Source: Catellatospora coxensis
Lineage (GTDB): Bacteria > Actinomycetota > Actinomycetes > Mycobacteriales > Micromonosporaceae
Direction of reading: 5' to 3'
Assembly: GCF_016862635.1 (NCBI RefSeq)
Contig: NZ_BONI01000019.1
Coordinates: 1 to 64,000 of the forward strand
Length of the DNA: 64,000 bases
Position 1 is the first letter of the stretch. Every line of letters begins with the position of its first letter. Under the pieces are notes generated by a model. That model did no database searches. It saw nothing but the letters and a program-made list of their open reading frames with translations, and was not told the DNA's origin. The translations under genes were made by a program, and so were the position numbers. Shown piece after piece: positions 8,250 to 16,491 of this stretch.

Positions 8250-8259
8250 GGCCGGCGGG

Positions 8260-8781
8260 TCACGGCCGGCCGGCGGTGACGGGCTCGGCCTGCCGGGTCC
8301 CGGCGGTGGACTCGCGGGACGGTGCCGACAGCGCGGCGGCGAGCGCGACGCCGATGTAGAGCACCTGCTCGGGGATGCGCTGCCACAGCGGCGAGGCCGC
8401 CTCGCCGTGGAACGGCACGTCGGCGACCGCGGCGTACACGTTGGCCGGCAGGAGCAGCAGGAACAGCACCGCCAGGCCGAATCCGGCGGCACGGCGGGTG
8501 CGGGTGAGCACGAGCCCGATCGCGCCGAGCAGTTCCAGCACGCCGGTGGCGTACACCATGAGGCCAGGGTCGGGCACGAACGGCGGCACCATCGCCACCA
8601 GGTCGGCGTGCGTCGGCATCACCGTCACGCCGGCCGGGACGAAGTGCGCGCTCGCGGTCATCACCAGCATCAGGGCGAGCGCGTGCGCGCCGCTGGCGGC
8701 CCAGGTGGCGAATCTGCGCACGCCGAGCGCGCCGAGGCCGCGGAGAACCAGCAGAGCGATGATCAGTACGGGGGTGGTCAT
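8260..8781 (-). CDS. DoxX-family membrane protein
   Basis: 173 aa with four main helices: an N-terminal VLIIALLVLRGLGALG, then GAHALALMLVMTASAHF, YATGVLELLGAIGLVL and FGLAVLFLLLLPANVYAAV. The last two are the DoxX signature region (GxLELxGAxGL, then LxPANVYAA). A longer member than the DoxX-like gene near 5 kb. It is divergent from a TetR regulator across a region with a perfect 11-bp inverted repeat, so it is almost certainly repressed by that TetR. The ligand and physiological role are unknown. Confidence 0.82.
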   Translation of the reverse strand: MTTPVLIIALLVLRGLGALGVRRFATWAASGAHALALMLVMTASAHFVPAGVTVMPTHADLVAMVPPFVPDPGLMVYATGVLELLGAIGLVLTRTRRAAGFGLAVLFLLLLPANVYAAVADVPFHGEAASPLWQRIPEQVLYIGVALAAALSAPSRESTAGTRQAEPVTAGRP

Positions 8782-8803
8782 GGCGACACTCCTGATCTAG
8801 TCG

Positions 8804-8851
8804 TTGACAAGTTCAGGGCTGACGATAATCTGGACACGGCGAACTTGTCAA
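8804..8851. promoter_or_regulatory. TetR operator: 11-bp inverted repeat TTGACAAGTTC / GAACTTGTCAA
   Basis: TTGACAAGTTC (8804-8814) is exactly complementary to GAACTTGTCAA (8841-8851) with 26 nt between. Each arm begins with a perfect -35 hexamer, TTGACA, pointing inward. The spacer holds GATAAT/ATTATC -10-like sequences, so the arms double as -35 boxes of overlapping divergent promoters. A TetR dimer on each arm, or one bridging both, would block transcription of both genes. Confidence 0.65.
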
Positions 8852-8886
8852 TGGAAAGATAGAGACCTCGGTCACGGCGGAAGGGC

Positions 8887-9438
8887 GTGAGGACGATCGG
8901 ATACCACCACGGAGACCTGCGGCGTACGGTGCTCGACGCGGCGGTCGAGGCCATCGGCGAGTCCGGGCTCGACGGCTGGAGCCTGCGCGAGCTGGCCCGC
9001 CGTGCCGGGGTCTCGCACGCCGCCCCCGCGCACCACTTCGGGGACAAGGCCGGGCTGCTGACCGCGCTGGCCGCCGAAGGCTTCGACCTGCTCGCCGACA
9101 CCCTGCGCGAGGCCGGCCCGGACTTCCTGGCGGCCGGACTCGCGTACGTGCGCTTCGCCACCGAGCACCCGGCCCACTTCGGCGTGATGTTCCAGCCGAA
9201 GCTCTACCGGGCCGACGACGACGCCGTGCGGCAGGCCCGCGACCGGGCGGGCGCGCTGCTGGCGCAGGGCGCCCGCACGGTCGCCGCCTCGGCGGGCAGC
9301 GAGATCACGGCCCGGGCGGGCTGGTCGATCGCCCACGGCTTCGCCAGCCTGTGGCTCGCCGGAGCGCTGCCCATGCCCCCGAACACGGACCCCCTCGACG
9401 CCGCCCGCCCCGTGCTACGCCGACTCCTCGACCACTGA
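8887..9438 (+). CDS. TetR-family transcriptional regulator
   Basis: 183 aa from a GTG start. It opens with YHHGDLRRTVLDAAVEAIGE and a helix-turn-helix WSLRELARRAGVSHAAPAHHFGDKAGLLTALAAEGF, the standard TetR N-terminal domain. The C-terminal part (FATEHPAHFGVMFQPKLY) matches the WHG/TetR_C type found next to many actinobacterial oxidoreductase or DoxX genes. It is expected to repress the divergent DoxX gene and itself through the inverted repeat at 8804-8851. Confidence 0.9.
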   Translation: MRTIGYHHGDLRRTVLDAAVEAIGESGLDGWSLRELARRAGVSHAAPAHHFGDKAGLLTALAAEGFDLLADTLREAGPDFLAAGLAYVRFATEHPAHFGVMFQPKLYRADDDAVRQARDRAGALLAQGARTVAASAGSEITARAGWSIAHGFASLWLAGALPMPPNTDPLDAARPVLRRLLDH

Positions 9439-9448
9439 CGGCGGCAGG

Positions 9449-10108
9449 TCAGGTCGTGAGCGCGGTCTGTGCGGCAGGGTCGCGTGAGGCTAGGACGGCG
9501 GCCGCGACGCACGGGACGAGCAGCGGTACGGCCGGTGCCCACCATGGTCCGGCGCCCATGAAGGCGGCCTGTGCCGCCACATGGAGCAGTACGACGACGC
9601 CGGCGAGGACCGCCCACCCGACGTGTCCGGTGTGCCGGGCGATGCCGTGCCCGACAGCCGCCCAGGCCAGGCAGCTCAGGGTGGTCGCCAGCACCGCTGT
9701 CGCCACCGCCGGTTGCCGCCACAGTGCCGGGTCGAAGGGGTGGCCGTGCCGGGCCATCTCGATGGCCATGCCCTTACCGTTGAGCCGGTCCACCGCCATC
9801 GGCACCGCGACCGCCAGCTGCGCCACGGCCAGGCCGAGCCCGCCGGCCAGGGCCGCCGGCAGGTTCGCGCCCGCGCGGGCGGCGTACCGTCCGAACAGGA
9901 GCGCGCCGAGCTGGGCGACCAGCGTGCCGGAGGTCGCCGTGAACGCCCCCGCCGTCTGCCAGGCCCACAGTTCCTGCTCGAAGCCCTGCGGGTCGAAGTT
10001 GAACCAGGTCCACGCGGCGAGGTTGGTGTCGTGCAGGGCGTACGCGGCGAGCGCGGTGGCCGCGGCGAATCCGGCGAAGACCGCGCCGCGGCGCGCGAGG
10101 GGACCCAT
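9449..10108 (-). CDS. Integral membrane protein co-transcribed with the Ser/Thr kinase
   Basis: 219 aa with about six hydrophobic helices, including AVFAGFAAATALAAYALH, GLGLAVAQLAVAVPMAV, ATAVLATTLSCLAWAAVGHGIA and VLAGVVVLLHVAAQAAFMG. The loop NFDPQGFEQELWAWQTAG is soluble. No family recognised. Its start is only 18 nt after the stop of the kinase gene, so the two form an operon, and it may be a partner or substrate of the kinase (inference). Confidence 0.65.
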   Translation of the reverse strand: MGPLARRGAVFAGFAAATALAAYALHDTNLAAWTWFNFDPQGFEQELWAWQTAGAFTATSGTLVAQLGALLFGRYAARAGANLPAALAGGLGLAVAQLAVAVPMAVDRLNGKGMAIEMARHGHPFDPALWRQPAVATAVLATTLSCLAWAAVGHGIARHTGHVGWAVLAGVVVLLHVAAQAAFMGAGPWWAPAVPLLVPCVAAAVLASRDPAAQTALTT

Positions 10109-10126
10109 GCCGACGAGTATGCCGCC

Positions 10127-11635
10127 TCAGGTGAACGCGCTGCCCAGCCATTCACCCGTGCCGGGCCCGGCCAGACAGTGGAAGATCCAGCGATCCCGGC
10201 CGATCTGCACCGGCCATGGCTCCAGCTCCCAGCCGACCGTTCGGGCCGGATCGCGGCTGCACGCGGCAAGCACCTGGGCCGTGCAGACCGCGGCCACCGC
10301 CGGATGCCCGAGCAGCTCCTCCTGCCGCAGGTAGACGGCCTCCTCGGGCAGCTCCGCCGCGGCGAAGGTCTCCCAGTAGTGCTCCTCGTGCGGCGGGATG
10401 CGCCGCGGCGTGCGGCCCAGCCCGCCGGGGATGACCAGCCCGCCCCAGCACATCGGCTCGACGGGCACGTAGTAGCCGTCCCGGGGCCGGAATCCGGCCG
10501 GCACGCTGAGGCCGCCCTCGCTCGGGCCGAACGGGTGCGTGGCATCCGGCCGCGGGGTGAGGCCGCCTCCGCCCGGGCCGAACGGGTGGGCGGCATCCGG
10601 CCGCGGGGTGAGGACGGTGGGCTCGGCTTGCGGCGTGGCGACGCCGGGGACCGGGCGGGGCGCCTCGGCCGGCGCCCCGGGACGCGGGGTGGCCAGAAGG
10701 GTGGCGGCCGGGCCCGGTTCGACGAGCGTCGGGGTCAGCGGGGCCCGCTGGTGCACCACGGTCGGCTCGGCGGTGTCCGGGGCCGGTGCCGGGCCGGTGC
10801 CGCTGCGCAGCGCGGCGGCGACCTGGGCGATCGCCGCGCCGAACGTGGCGGCGTCGGGCCAGCGGTCGCCCGGTTCGACGGCCAGCGCCCGTTCCACCAG
10901 CGCCGCCACGGGCGCGGGCACGTGCGGGCCGAACGGCGGGGGAGCCTGGCTGAGCCGCATCATGGCGGCCGCGAACGGGTTCTCCGCGGTGAACGGCCGC
11001 CGCCCGGTCAGGCACTCGTAGGCGACGACCCCCAGCGCGTACACGTCGCTGCGGGCGGTGGCGGGGTGGCCGAGCACCTGCTCCGGGGCCAGGTAGGACA
11101 GGGTGCCGATGACCGCGCCGGTGGCGGTCAGCGCGGTCGCGCCGTCCCGGCGGGCGATGCCGAAGTCGGTGAGCAGCAGCGTGCCGTCGGGGCGTACCAG
11201 CATGTTGCCGGGTTTGACGTCGCGGTGCACGATGCCGCGGCCGTGCACCGCGTGCAGCGCGTCGGCGGCCTGCCCGACCAGGTGCAGCGCGGGCGGCGGG
11301 GCGAGCCGGCCGTAGCGGGCCAGCACCTGCGACAGGGGTTCGCCGTCGACGAACTCCATGACCAGGAACGCGCCCTCCGGCCCGTGGTACAGGTCGTGGA
11401 TGGCGACCACGCCCCGGTGGTGCACCCCGGCCATGGCCCGCGCCTCGGCGAGGAAGCGGCGGGCGAAGTCGGCGTCGTCGGCGAGCGCCGGCAGCACCGT
11501 CTTCACCGCCACGGTGCGGCCGAGCAGCTCGTCGGTGGCCCGCCAGACCTCGCCCATGCCGCCCGCGCCGATCCGCGTGTCGAGGCGGTAGCGGCCGTTG
11601 AGCCTCACGGGCTGGGTCGTGGTCATGCCAGCCAT
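10127..11635 (-). CDS. Soluble Hanks-type serine/threonine protein kinase with a repeat linker and unique C-terminal domain
   Basis: 502 aa. A second ATG three codons in (11626) is equally possible. The kinase domain spans about 15-280: glycine loop IGAGGMGEVW, catalytic lysine in VAVK, HRDVKPGN, DFG (LLTDFGIARR) and the APE motif in YLAPEQ are all intact, so it should be active. No transmembrane helix is seen, unlike PknA/B types. The Pro/Thr-rich linker holds a tandem 16-residue repeat (LTPRPDAAHPFGPGGG then LTPRPDATHPFGPSEG). The last 130 residues form a Trp/Pro-rich domain (YYVPVEPMCWGGLVIPGG ... WIFHCLAGPGTGEWLGSAF) that I do not recognise and that may be the effector or substrate-recognition part. 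Confidence 0.9.
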   Translation of the reverse strand: MAGMTTTQPVRLNGRYRLDTRIGAGGMGEVWRATDELLGRTVAVKTVLPALADDADFARRFLAEARAMAGVHHRGVVAIHDLYHGPEGAFLVMEFVDGEPLSQVLARYGRLAPPPALHLVGQAADALHAVHGRGIVHRDVKPGNMLVRPDGTLLLTDFGIARRDGATALTATGAVIGTLSYLAPEQVLGHPATARSDVYALGVVAYECLTGRRPFTAENPFAAAMMRLSQAPPPFGPHVPAPVAALVERALAVEPGDRWPDAATFGAAIAQVAAALRSGTGPAPAPDTAEPTVVHQRAPLTPTLVEPGPAATLLATPRPGAPAEAPRPVPGVATPQAEPTVLTPRPDAAHPFGPGGGGLTPRPDATHPFGPSEGGLSVPAGFRPRDGYYVPVEPMCWGGLVIPGGLGRTPRRIPPHEEHYWETFAAAELPEEAVYLRQEELLGHPAVAAVCTAQVLAACSRDPARTVGWELEPWPVQIGRDRWIFHCLAGPGTGEWLGSAFT

Positions 11636-11695
11636 TAAACCGAAGCCCGCCGGACGTGCCGTCGCCAGGAAGGGACTGTCCTATCCGGTCCTACA

Positions 11696-11725
11696 TCTTC
11701 TTTGCTGTGGGCACAGCAAAGAAGA
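11696..11725. terminator. 14-bp perfect AT-rich hairpin upstream of the kinase gene
   Basis: TCTTCTTTGCTGTG and CACAGCAAAGAAGA pair exactly around GG. It follows the stop of the minus-strand gene at 11767 and precedes the kinase start, so it probably ends the upstream transcript. The AT-rich stem stands out in this GC-rich DNA and could instead bind a protein. Confidence 0.5.
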
Positions 11726-11766
11726 CGTGAGCGGATCGGGAGGGTACGACTCGCGCGGCCGCCCCG

Positions 11767-12330
11767 CTAGGGGGTGGCGCTGCCGTTGCGGAGCGCCGGG
11801 TCGCGTTTGGGGAAGATCGTGTAGTAGACCGGCCAGCCGAGCAGCCAGATGCCGAGGACGAGGCTGAGCCGCCCGATCCAGCCCTGCAGCTCCGCGGTCC
11901 GGGCGGCGTCGCCGACCAGCAGGATCGCCGCGCCGAGCAGGGCCACCGCGATCGCCCACGCGACCAGCGCCTTGACCCACTCGCGCCACTCGTGGCGGGT
12001 GCGGGCCGCGCCGTACCGGGGTGGGGGAACCGGGGCCGGGCCGCCCGCGAAGCGGTGCGCGAACCGCACGTCGGCCCAGCGCACCATCGACGGGCCGAAC
12101 GCCACCGAGAAGCCCAGGTACGCCGCGGCGAGCCCGTGCGCGAAGGTGGCGGTGGCCCCGCGGGACAGGTCCACGGCGGTCGCGGCCAGCAGCACGACGT
12201 CGGTGACCGGCACCCCGACCAGCAGCACGGTCGACACCCGCTGCCGGCGCAGCAGGTAACGGGCGGCCAGCCCGGCGCCGAGGATGACCCAGAAACCGAC
12301 CTCGCAGGCGGCGATGACGACGAGCAACAT
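11767..12330 (-). CDS. Integral membrane protein, probable five-helix, unknown function
   Basis: 187 aa. The ATG at 12330 opens with a membrane helix (LLVVIAACEVGFWVILGAGLAARYLL); longer in-frame versions add only a charged, non-conserved tail. Further helices are STVLLVGVPVTDVVLLAATAVDL, LAAAYLGFSVAFGPSMV, VAWAIAVALLGAAILLV and LVLGIWLLGWPVYYTIF. The loop RYGAARTRHEWREWVKAL is strongly basic. No named family. It is divergent from the histidine kinase and might belong to its regulon (weak inference). Confidence 0.65.
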   Translation of the reverse strand: MLLVVIAACEVGFWVILGAGLAARYLLRRQRVSTVLLVGVPVTDVVLLAATAVDLSRGATATFAHGLAAAYLGFSVAFGPSMVRWADVRFAHRFAGGPAPVPPPRYGAARTRHEWREWVKALVAWAIAVALLGAAILLVGDAARTAELQGWIGRLSLVLGIWLLGWPVYYTIFPKRDPALRNGSATP

Positions 12331-12461
12331 GACTCGATCCTGTCCGGCCACCGGGCGGCCCGCCTCGGCGCGCGGCACGAACCCGGCGTACACCGAAGGA
12401 TGTAGCCCGCCTCGGCCCCCGGCCGGTCGTCGCGGCCCGCGCCGTGTGCTGTGATCGACAG

Positions 12462-13646
12462 GTGACCGCACGCTGGCCCTCCTGGCGCACCGACCTGGCG
12501 ATCAGCCTGGTCTCGTTCCTCGGCGGCCTGGTCCTGTACGCGGCCGGCGGCTGGCGCGTGTTCCTCGGCGGCGGCCCGTGGGCGCACGCCCCGCACTGGG
12601 TCCTGCTGGTGCCGATGACCGTGATGGCCGCCTGCTGCCTGCTGCGGCGGCTCGCCCCGGGCACCGGCGAGGCCGTCGGCCTGGTCGCACTGGCCGCGGA
12701 CACGCTGCTCGGCGGCTCGCTCGGCACGGCGCTGATCTTCACCCAGGTCGTCTACGACGCGTGCGTGTACGGCAGGCCGTGGCTGTGGCGGGCCAACCTG
12801 ATCGGCTCGGTCGCCGCCTCCGTGCTGGCCGCCGTGGCCGGGGTGGTCGCCTCGGGCGACTGGCGGGGTGTCGTGCTCGGCCTGGTCGTGGCACTGGTCG
12901 CGGTGCTGCCGACGGTCACCGGCATCAGCGTGCGCCAGTACCGCGACCAGGCGCGGGTCCAGCGGCTGCGGGCCGAGGAGATTGCGCGGCTGGCCGCCTG
13001 GGAACGCCGCCAGGCCGTCGCCGACGAGCGCGCCCGGATGGCCCGCGAGCTGCACGACGTCGTCGCGAACCAGCTCAGCGCCATCGCCATCCACGCCACG
13101 GCGGTGCTGTCCGCGCCCGACCCGAGCCCGCAGCTGGTCCGCCGGGCCGTCGAGCAGATCCGGGAGAGCAGCGTCTCCGGGCTGGCCGAGATGCGCCAGA
13201 TGATCGGCCTGCTGCGCGAGGACGGCGACCCCGGCGCGGCCGACCCGGCCACCCGCCCCGGGCTGGCCTCGCTGCCGCAGCTCGTCGCGCAGGCGCAGGC
13301 CGACGGGCTCGCCGTCGAGTTGCACACCGGCGGTGTCGATCGGGCGCTGCCGGTCAGCGTCGACTTCGCCGCGCACCGCATCGTGCGGGAGAGCCTGACC
13401 AACGCGTGGAAGCACGGCACGGGCAGCGCGGTGCTGCGGGTGGACGTCGACACCGACCGGGTCCTGATCGAGACGGACAACGCGCTGCGCACCGACGGGC
13501 CGCCGCCGGGCGGCGGGCACGGTCTGATCGGTATGCGGGAACGCGCGGCGCTGCTGGGCGGCACCCTGAGCGCCGGAGCCGAGGACGGGCGCTGGCGGCT
13601 GCGCGCGTGGCTGCCGCTGCGTCACAGCGAGGAGGCGACGGTATGA
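12462..13646 (+). CDS. NarL-family sensor histidine kinase
   Basis: 394 aa from GTG at 12462; an upstream TTG/GTG-type start would add six residues. The N-terminal 150 residues hold four to five membrane helices, with no recognisable extracytoplasmic sensor domain. The dimerisation/phosphoacceptor box ARMARELHDVVANQLSAIAI (H in ELHD) is of the HisKA_3 type. The ATPase domain has VRESLTNAWKHG (N-box), and GHGLIGMRERAALLGG (G2-box). It overlaps the next gene by ATGA, so kinase and regulator are translationally coupled. Confidence 0.92.
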   Translation: MTARWPSWRTDLAISLVSFLGGLVLYAAGGWRVFLGGGPWAHAPHWVLLVPMTVMAACCLLRRLAPGTGEAVGLVALAADTLLGGSLGTALIFTQVVYDACVYGRPWLWRANLIGSVAASVLAAVAGVVASGDWRGVVLGLVVALVAVLPTVTGISVRQYRDQARVQRLRAEEIARLAAWERRQAVADERARMARELHDVVANQLSAIAIHATAVLSAPDPSPQLVRRAVEQIRESSVSGLAEMRQMIGLLREDGDPGAADPATRPGLASLPQLVAQAQADGLAVELHTGGVDRALPVSVDFAAHRIVRESLTNAWKHGTGSAVLRVDVDTDRVLIETDNALRTDGPPPGGGHGLIGMRERAALLGGTLSAGAEDGRWRLRAWLPLRHSEEATV

Positions 13647-14299
13647 CGATCCGGGTGGTGGTCGCCGACGACCAGCCCGCCGTTAGGTCGGGCATCGTGC
13701 TGATCCTGGACGCCTATCCCGACCTCGAGGTCGTCGGGGAGGCGGCCGACGGCGCGGAGGCGATCGAGCTGTGCCGCCGCGAGCGCCCCGATGTCGCCCT
13801 GCTCGACGTGCGCATGCCGGTGCTCGACGGCATCGCCGCGACCCGCGAGATCGTCGCGCAGCGGCTGGCCCAGGTGCTCATCCTGACCACGTTCGACCTC
13901 GACGAGTACGTCTTCGGCGGCCTGCGAGCCGGGGCGGCGGGGTTCCTGCTGAAGGACATCGAGGCCGGGGCGCTGGCCGACGCGGTGCGTACCGTGGCCC
14001 GCGGCGACGCGATCATCGCCCCGGCCGCGACCCGGCGGCTGCTGGACCGGTTCCTGGCCGCGCCGCAGTGGACCGACCCTGCCGCCGCGCCGGACGTGGA
14101 CACCCTGACCGGCCGCGAGCGGGAGGTGCTCGGCTGCCTCGGCGCGGGCATGTCCAACGTCGAGGCCGCGAACGCGCTGGCGATGGCTGAGGCGACGGTG
14201 AAGACGCACGTCAGCCGTATCCTGGCCAAGCTCGGCCTGCGCAGCCGGGTGCAGGCCGCGATTCTGGCCCGGGAGCTCGGCCTGCGCCCGCCGGACTGA
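13643..14299 (+). CDS. NarL/FixJ-family response regulator
   Basis: 218 aa. The ATG at 13643 overlaps the kinase stop by 4 nt. The receiver domain has the acidic pair VVVADDQP, the phosphoacceptor Asp in VALLDVRMPVLDG, the Thr in ILTTFDLDEYVFGGL and the Lys in FLLKDIEAG. A LuxR-type HTH follows (LTGREREVLGCLGAGMSNVE, then ATVKTHVSRILAKLGLRSR). It is cognate to the preceding kinase. Targets are unknown; no clear regulated promoter is adjacent except the divergent membrane gene. Confidence 0.93.
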   Translation: MTIRVVVADDQPAVRSGIVLILDAYPDLEVVGEAADGAEAIELCRRERPDVALLDVRMPVLDGIAATREIVAQRLAQVLILTTFDLDEYVFGGLRAGAAGFLLKDIEAGALADAVRTVARGDAIIAPAATRRLLDRFLAAPQWTDPAAAPDVDTLTGREREVLGCLGAGMSNVEAANALAMAEATVKTHVSRILAKLGLRSRVQAAILARELGLRPPD

Positions 14300-14412
14300 C
14301 GCCGAACGGCTCGGCCCGGCCGCGCTCGTACCCCCGGAATGCATTTGACCTGCGATGTCATCGCGGTGTGGCGGCCGGAAGCGGCCGCGGACGTCGGCTA
14401 GAGTCGCCGCCC

Positions 14413-14889
14413 GTGTCCTATGACGTGATCGACCGGCTGCCCACGCTCGACGAGTTCACCGCCGTCACCGGTGCGGTGGGCTGGCAGCACGCGTACGACG
14501 TGGAGGCCCTGCCGGTGTCGCTGGCCCGTTCCCTGCACGCCGTCGTCGCGGTGCACGAGGGGCAGGTCGTCGGCGTCGGGCGGGTGATCGGCGACGGCGC
14601 GATCTACTTCTACCTGCACGACATCGCCGTGCTGCCCGAACACCAGGGGCGCGGGGTCGGCCGGGCGATCGTCACCGCGCTGGAGCGCTGGATCGCGACG
14701 CAGGCGGGGCCGCGCTCGTTCGTCGGCCTGTTCGCGGCGGGCGACTCGATGCGCCTGTATGCGACCTTCGGCTACCGCGCGCACCCGGACATGACCGGGG
14801 TGTTCCGGGTCGGGCCGTACAAGGGCCTGAACGGACCGAAGGCGAAGGCTCCGTCCCGCCGCGGTGGGGCGGGACGGAGCCCTGAGTGA
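14413..14889 (+). CDS. GNAT-family N-acetyltransferase
   Basis: 158 aa from GTG at 14413. The GNAT core is clear: VAVHEGQVVGVGRVIGDG (beta4 region), FYLHDIAVLPEHQGRGVGRA with the acetyl-CoA pyrophosphate loop QGRGVGRA, and FGYRAHPDM near the end. It resembles small bacterial acetyltransferases of the aminoglycoside/arylalkylamine type, substrate unknown. The last codons encode a Ser/Arg/Gly tail and at the same time form one arm of a strong terminator hairpin. Confidence 0.85.
   Translation: MSYDVIDRLPTLDEFTAVTGAVGWQHAYDVEALPVSLARSLHAVVAVHEGQVVGVGRVIGDGAIYFYLHDIAVLPEHQGRGVGRAIVTALERWIATQAGPRSFVGLFAAGDSMRLYATFGYRAHPDMTGVFRVGPYKGLNGPKAKAPSRRGGAGRSPE
14847..14881. terminator. 14-bp hairpin inside the 3' end of the GNAT gene, between convergent genes
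   Basis: GGCTCCGTCCCGCC (14847-14860) and GGCGGGACGGAGCC (14868-14881) pair perfectly with a 7-nt loop. The stem lies within the last 14 codons of the GNAT gene and 15 nt before the convergent chitinase stop, so it can terminate both. Confidence 0.75.
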
Positions 14890-14895
14890 GGCCGG

Positions 14896-16293
14896 TCAGC
14901 GACCCTGAAGCGCCTTGACGTTGTCGCCGAAGGTCCAGTTCTTCGACCCGTCCCAGTTGATGGACCAGGTCATCAGGCCCTTGAGCTGCCCGTTGAAGCT
15001 GTTCCACGACTGCGACACCAGCGACGGCGTCATGTAGCCGCCGCCCGCGCCGACCTGCGCCGGCAGGCCCGGGACCTGCTTGTCGTACGGCACCCGGATG
15101 GTGACGCCCTGGATGACCAGGCCGTTGTTGAGGCAGGTGGTCTGCGCGACGAAGCCCTGCACCGTGCCGGCCGAGTAGGAGTCGCCGGAGCAGCCGTACA
15201 TGCTGCCGTTGTAGTACTGCATGTTCAGCCACCACAGGCGGCCGTTGTCCGCGTACTTCTTGATGATGGGCAGGTAGGAGCCCCAGATCGAGCCGTAGGT
15301 GACGCTGCCGCCGGTGACGTACGCGGTCTCCGGGGCCATGGTCAGGCCGAAGTTGGACGGCATCTGCGCGAGCACGCCGTCGATGATGCGGATCAGGTTT
15401 GCCTGGGAGGTCGACAGCGTGTTGATGTTGCCGCTGCCGGTCAGGCCGGTCTCGATGTCGATGTCGATGCCGTCGAAGTTGTACTTCTTGAGCAGCGGCA
15501 CCACGGTGGCGACGAACCGGTCGGCGACCGTCGACGAGCTGAGGTCGATACCGGCGGTGGCCCCGCCGATCGACATCAGGATCGTCAGGCCGGCAGCCTT
15601 GGCCTGGCACATCTCAGCCGGGGTGGCGACCTTCACGCCCGCGTCCATCCCGTCCTCCCACAGCACCGTGCCGTCGGAGCGGATGACCGGGAACGCGGCG
15701 TTGATGACGTTGTAGCCGTGCTGGCGGATGCGCGAGTCGGTGATCGGCGTCCAGCCGAACGGCGGGTGCACGCCGTTGGCCGAGCCGTCCCAGTTCTCCC
15801 AGTACCCGTGCAGGACCTTGCCGGCCGGGCGGGACTTCACGGCGCAGGTGGTGCCGCCGGGTGAGGTGGACGGCGACGGCGGGGCCGACACCGACGGGGA
15901 CGGCGACGGCGGCCGCGAGGGCGAGGCCGACGGCGACGGGGGCCGCGACGGCGAGGCCGACGGGCTCGGCGACGGCGGGGTGCCGTCACAGGCGCCGAGG
16001 TCGGTCCACAGCGACGGGGTCGCGGCGGGGTTCCAGCCCGCGCCGACGTGGGCGGTGTGCGTCACCAGGGCGCGGTACAGCCGGCCGTTGTAGGTGACCT
16101 GGGTGCCGGCGGTGTAGGTGTTGCCCTCGGCCCAGGCCGGGGCGGAGCAGGCGACGAGGGCGGCGACCGGGGTCGGCGCGGCCTGGCCGCTCGGCATGGA
16201 GACGACCGCGACCGCGAGGGTGGCCGCCGCGCTGGTGGCGATGGCGATCACCCAGCGCGCTGAGCGGCGCAGCGTTCGAGAGGAGTTCGGCAT
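14896..16293 (-). CDS. Secreted chitinase: CBM5/12, Ser/Pro linker, GH18
   Basis: 465 aa. The ATG at 16293 gives a Tat/Sec-like signal (SSRTLRRSARWVIAIATSAA) with cleavage near SGQAAP. Residues about 50-100 are a CBM5/12 chitin-binding module (PAWAEGNTYTAGTQVTYNG, then AHVGAGWNPA). A PSPSASPSRPPSP linker follows. The GH18 domain runs from about 150 to the end, with LHGYWENWDG, the SIGG strand and the catalytic DGIDIDIE ending at about Glu280. The final strand GLMTWSINWDGS is typical of Streptomyces-type ChiC/D chitinases. It should hydrolyse chitin outside the cell. It shares an upstream motif with the other chitinase and the glucanase. Confidence 0.93.
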   Translation of the reverse strand: MPNSSRTLRRSARWVIAIATSAAATLAVAVVSMPSGQAAPTPVAALVACSAPAWAEGNTYTAGTQVTYNGRLYRALVTHTAHVGAGWNPAATPSLWTDLGACDGTPPSPSPSASPSRPPSPSASPSRPPSPSPSVSAPPSPSTSPGGTTCAVKSRPAGKVLHGYWENWDGSANGVHPPFGWTPITDSRIRQHGYNVINAAFPVIRSDGTVLWEDGMDAGVKVATPAEMCQAKAAGLTILMSIGGATAGIDLSSSTVADRFVATVVPLLKKYNFDGIDIDIETGLTGSGNINTLSTSQANLIRIIDGVLAQMPSNFGLTMAPETAYVTGGSVTYGSIWGSYLPIIKKYADNGRLWWLNMQYYNGSMYGCSGDSYSAGTVQGFVAQTTCLNNGLVIQGVTIRVPYDKQVPGLPAQVGAGGGYMTPSLVSQSWNSFNGQLKGLMTWSINWDGSKNWTFGDNVKALQGR

Positions 16294-16306
16294 GGCGTCA
16301 TTATTA

Positions 16307-16324
16307 GGAAGCTTTACTGTCAAT
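16307..16324 (-). promoter_or_regulatory. Shared glycoside-hydrolase motif, copy A (ATTGACAGTAAAGCTTCC)
   Basis: Read on the minus strand, it ends 13 nt before the chitinase start. It matches ATTAATAGTAAGGCTTAT upstream of the second chitinase and ATTAACAGTGCTTACC upstream of the glucanase. The very short leader and lack of an SD suggest a leaderless or nearly leaderless transcript, with the motif overlapping the start region. Confidence 0.5.
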
Positions 16325-16491
16325 GTCTATGGGTGGACGGATGCCAATATCCCAGGCCGTCGAATGTGGATCGTGGCGGCGGCACTCGGCTCAGGTCAGA
16401 GACTTTCCGGAGGGGTTGCCCTCGCCGGGCACGCCCACCCGGCGGGCCCTCCGCGCCGACCTGGACCGGGCCGACGCGGAGGGGACCGGCG

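Noticed and set aside
9581-11638. 685-codon frame antisense to the Ser/Thr kinase
   Set aside because: The kinase frame has every catalytic motif; the antisense frame has none.
15850-15980. Repeated GACGGCGACGGC tract on the plus strand
   Set aside because: It is the Ser/Pro linker of the chitinase read backwards, not a separate repeat element.
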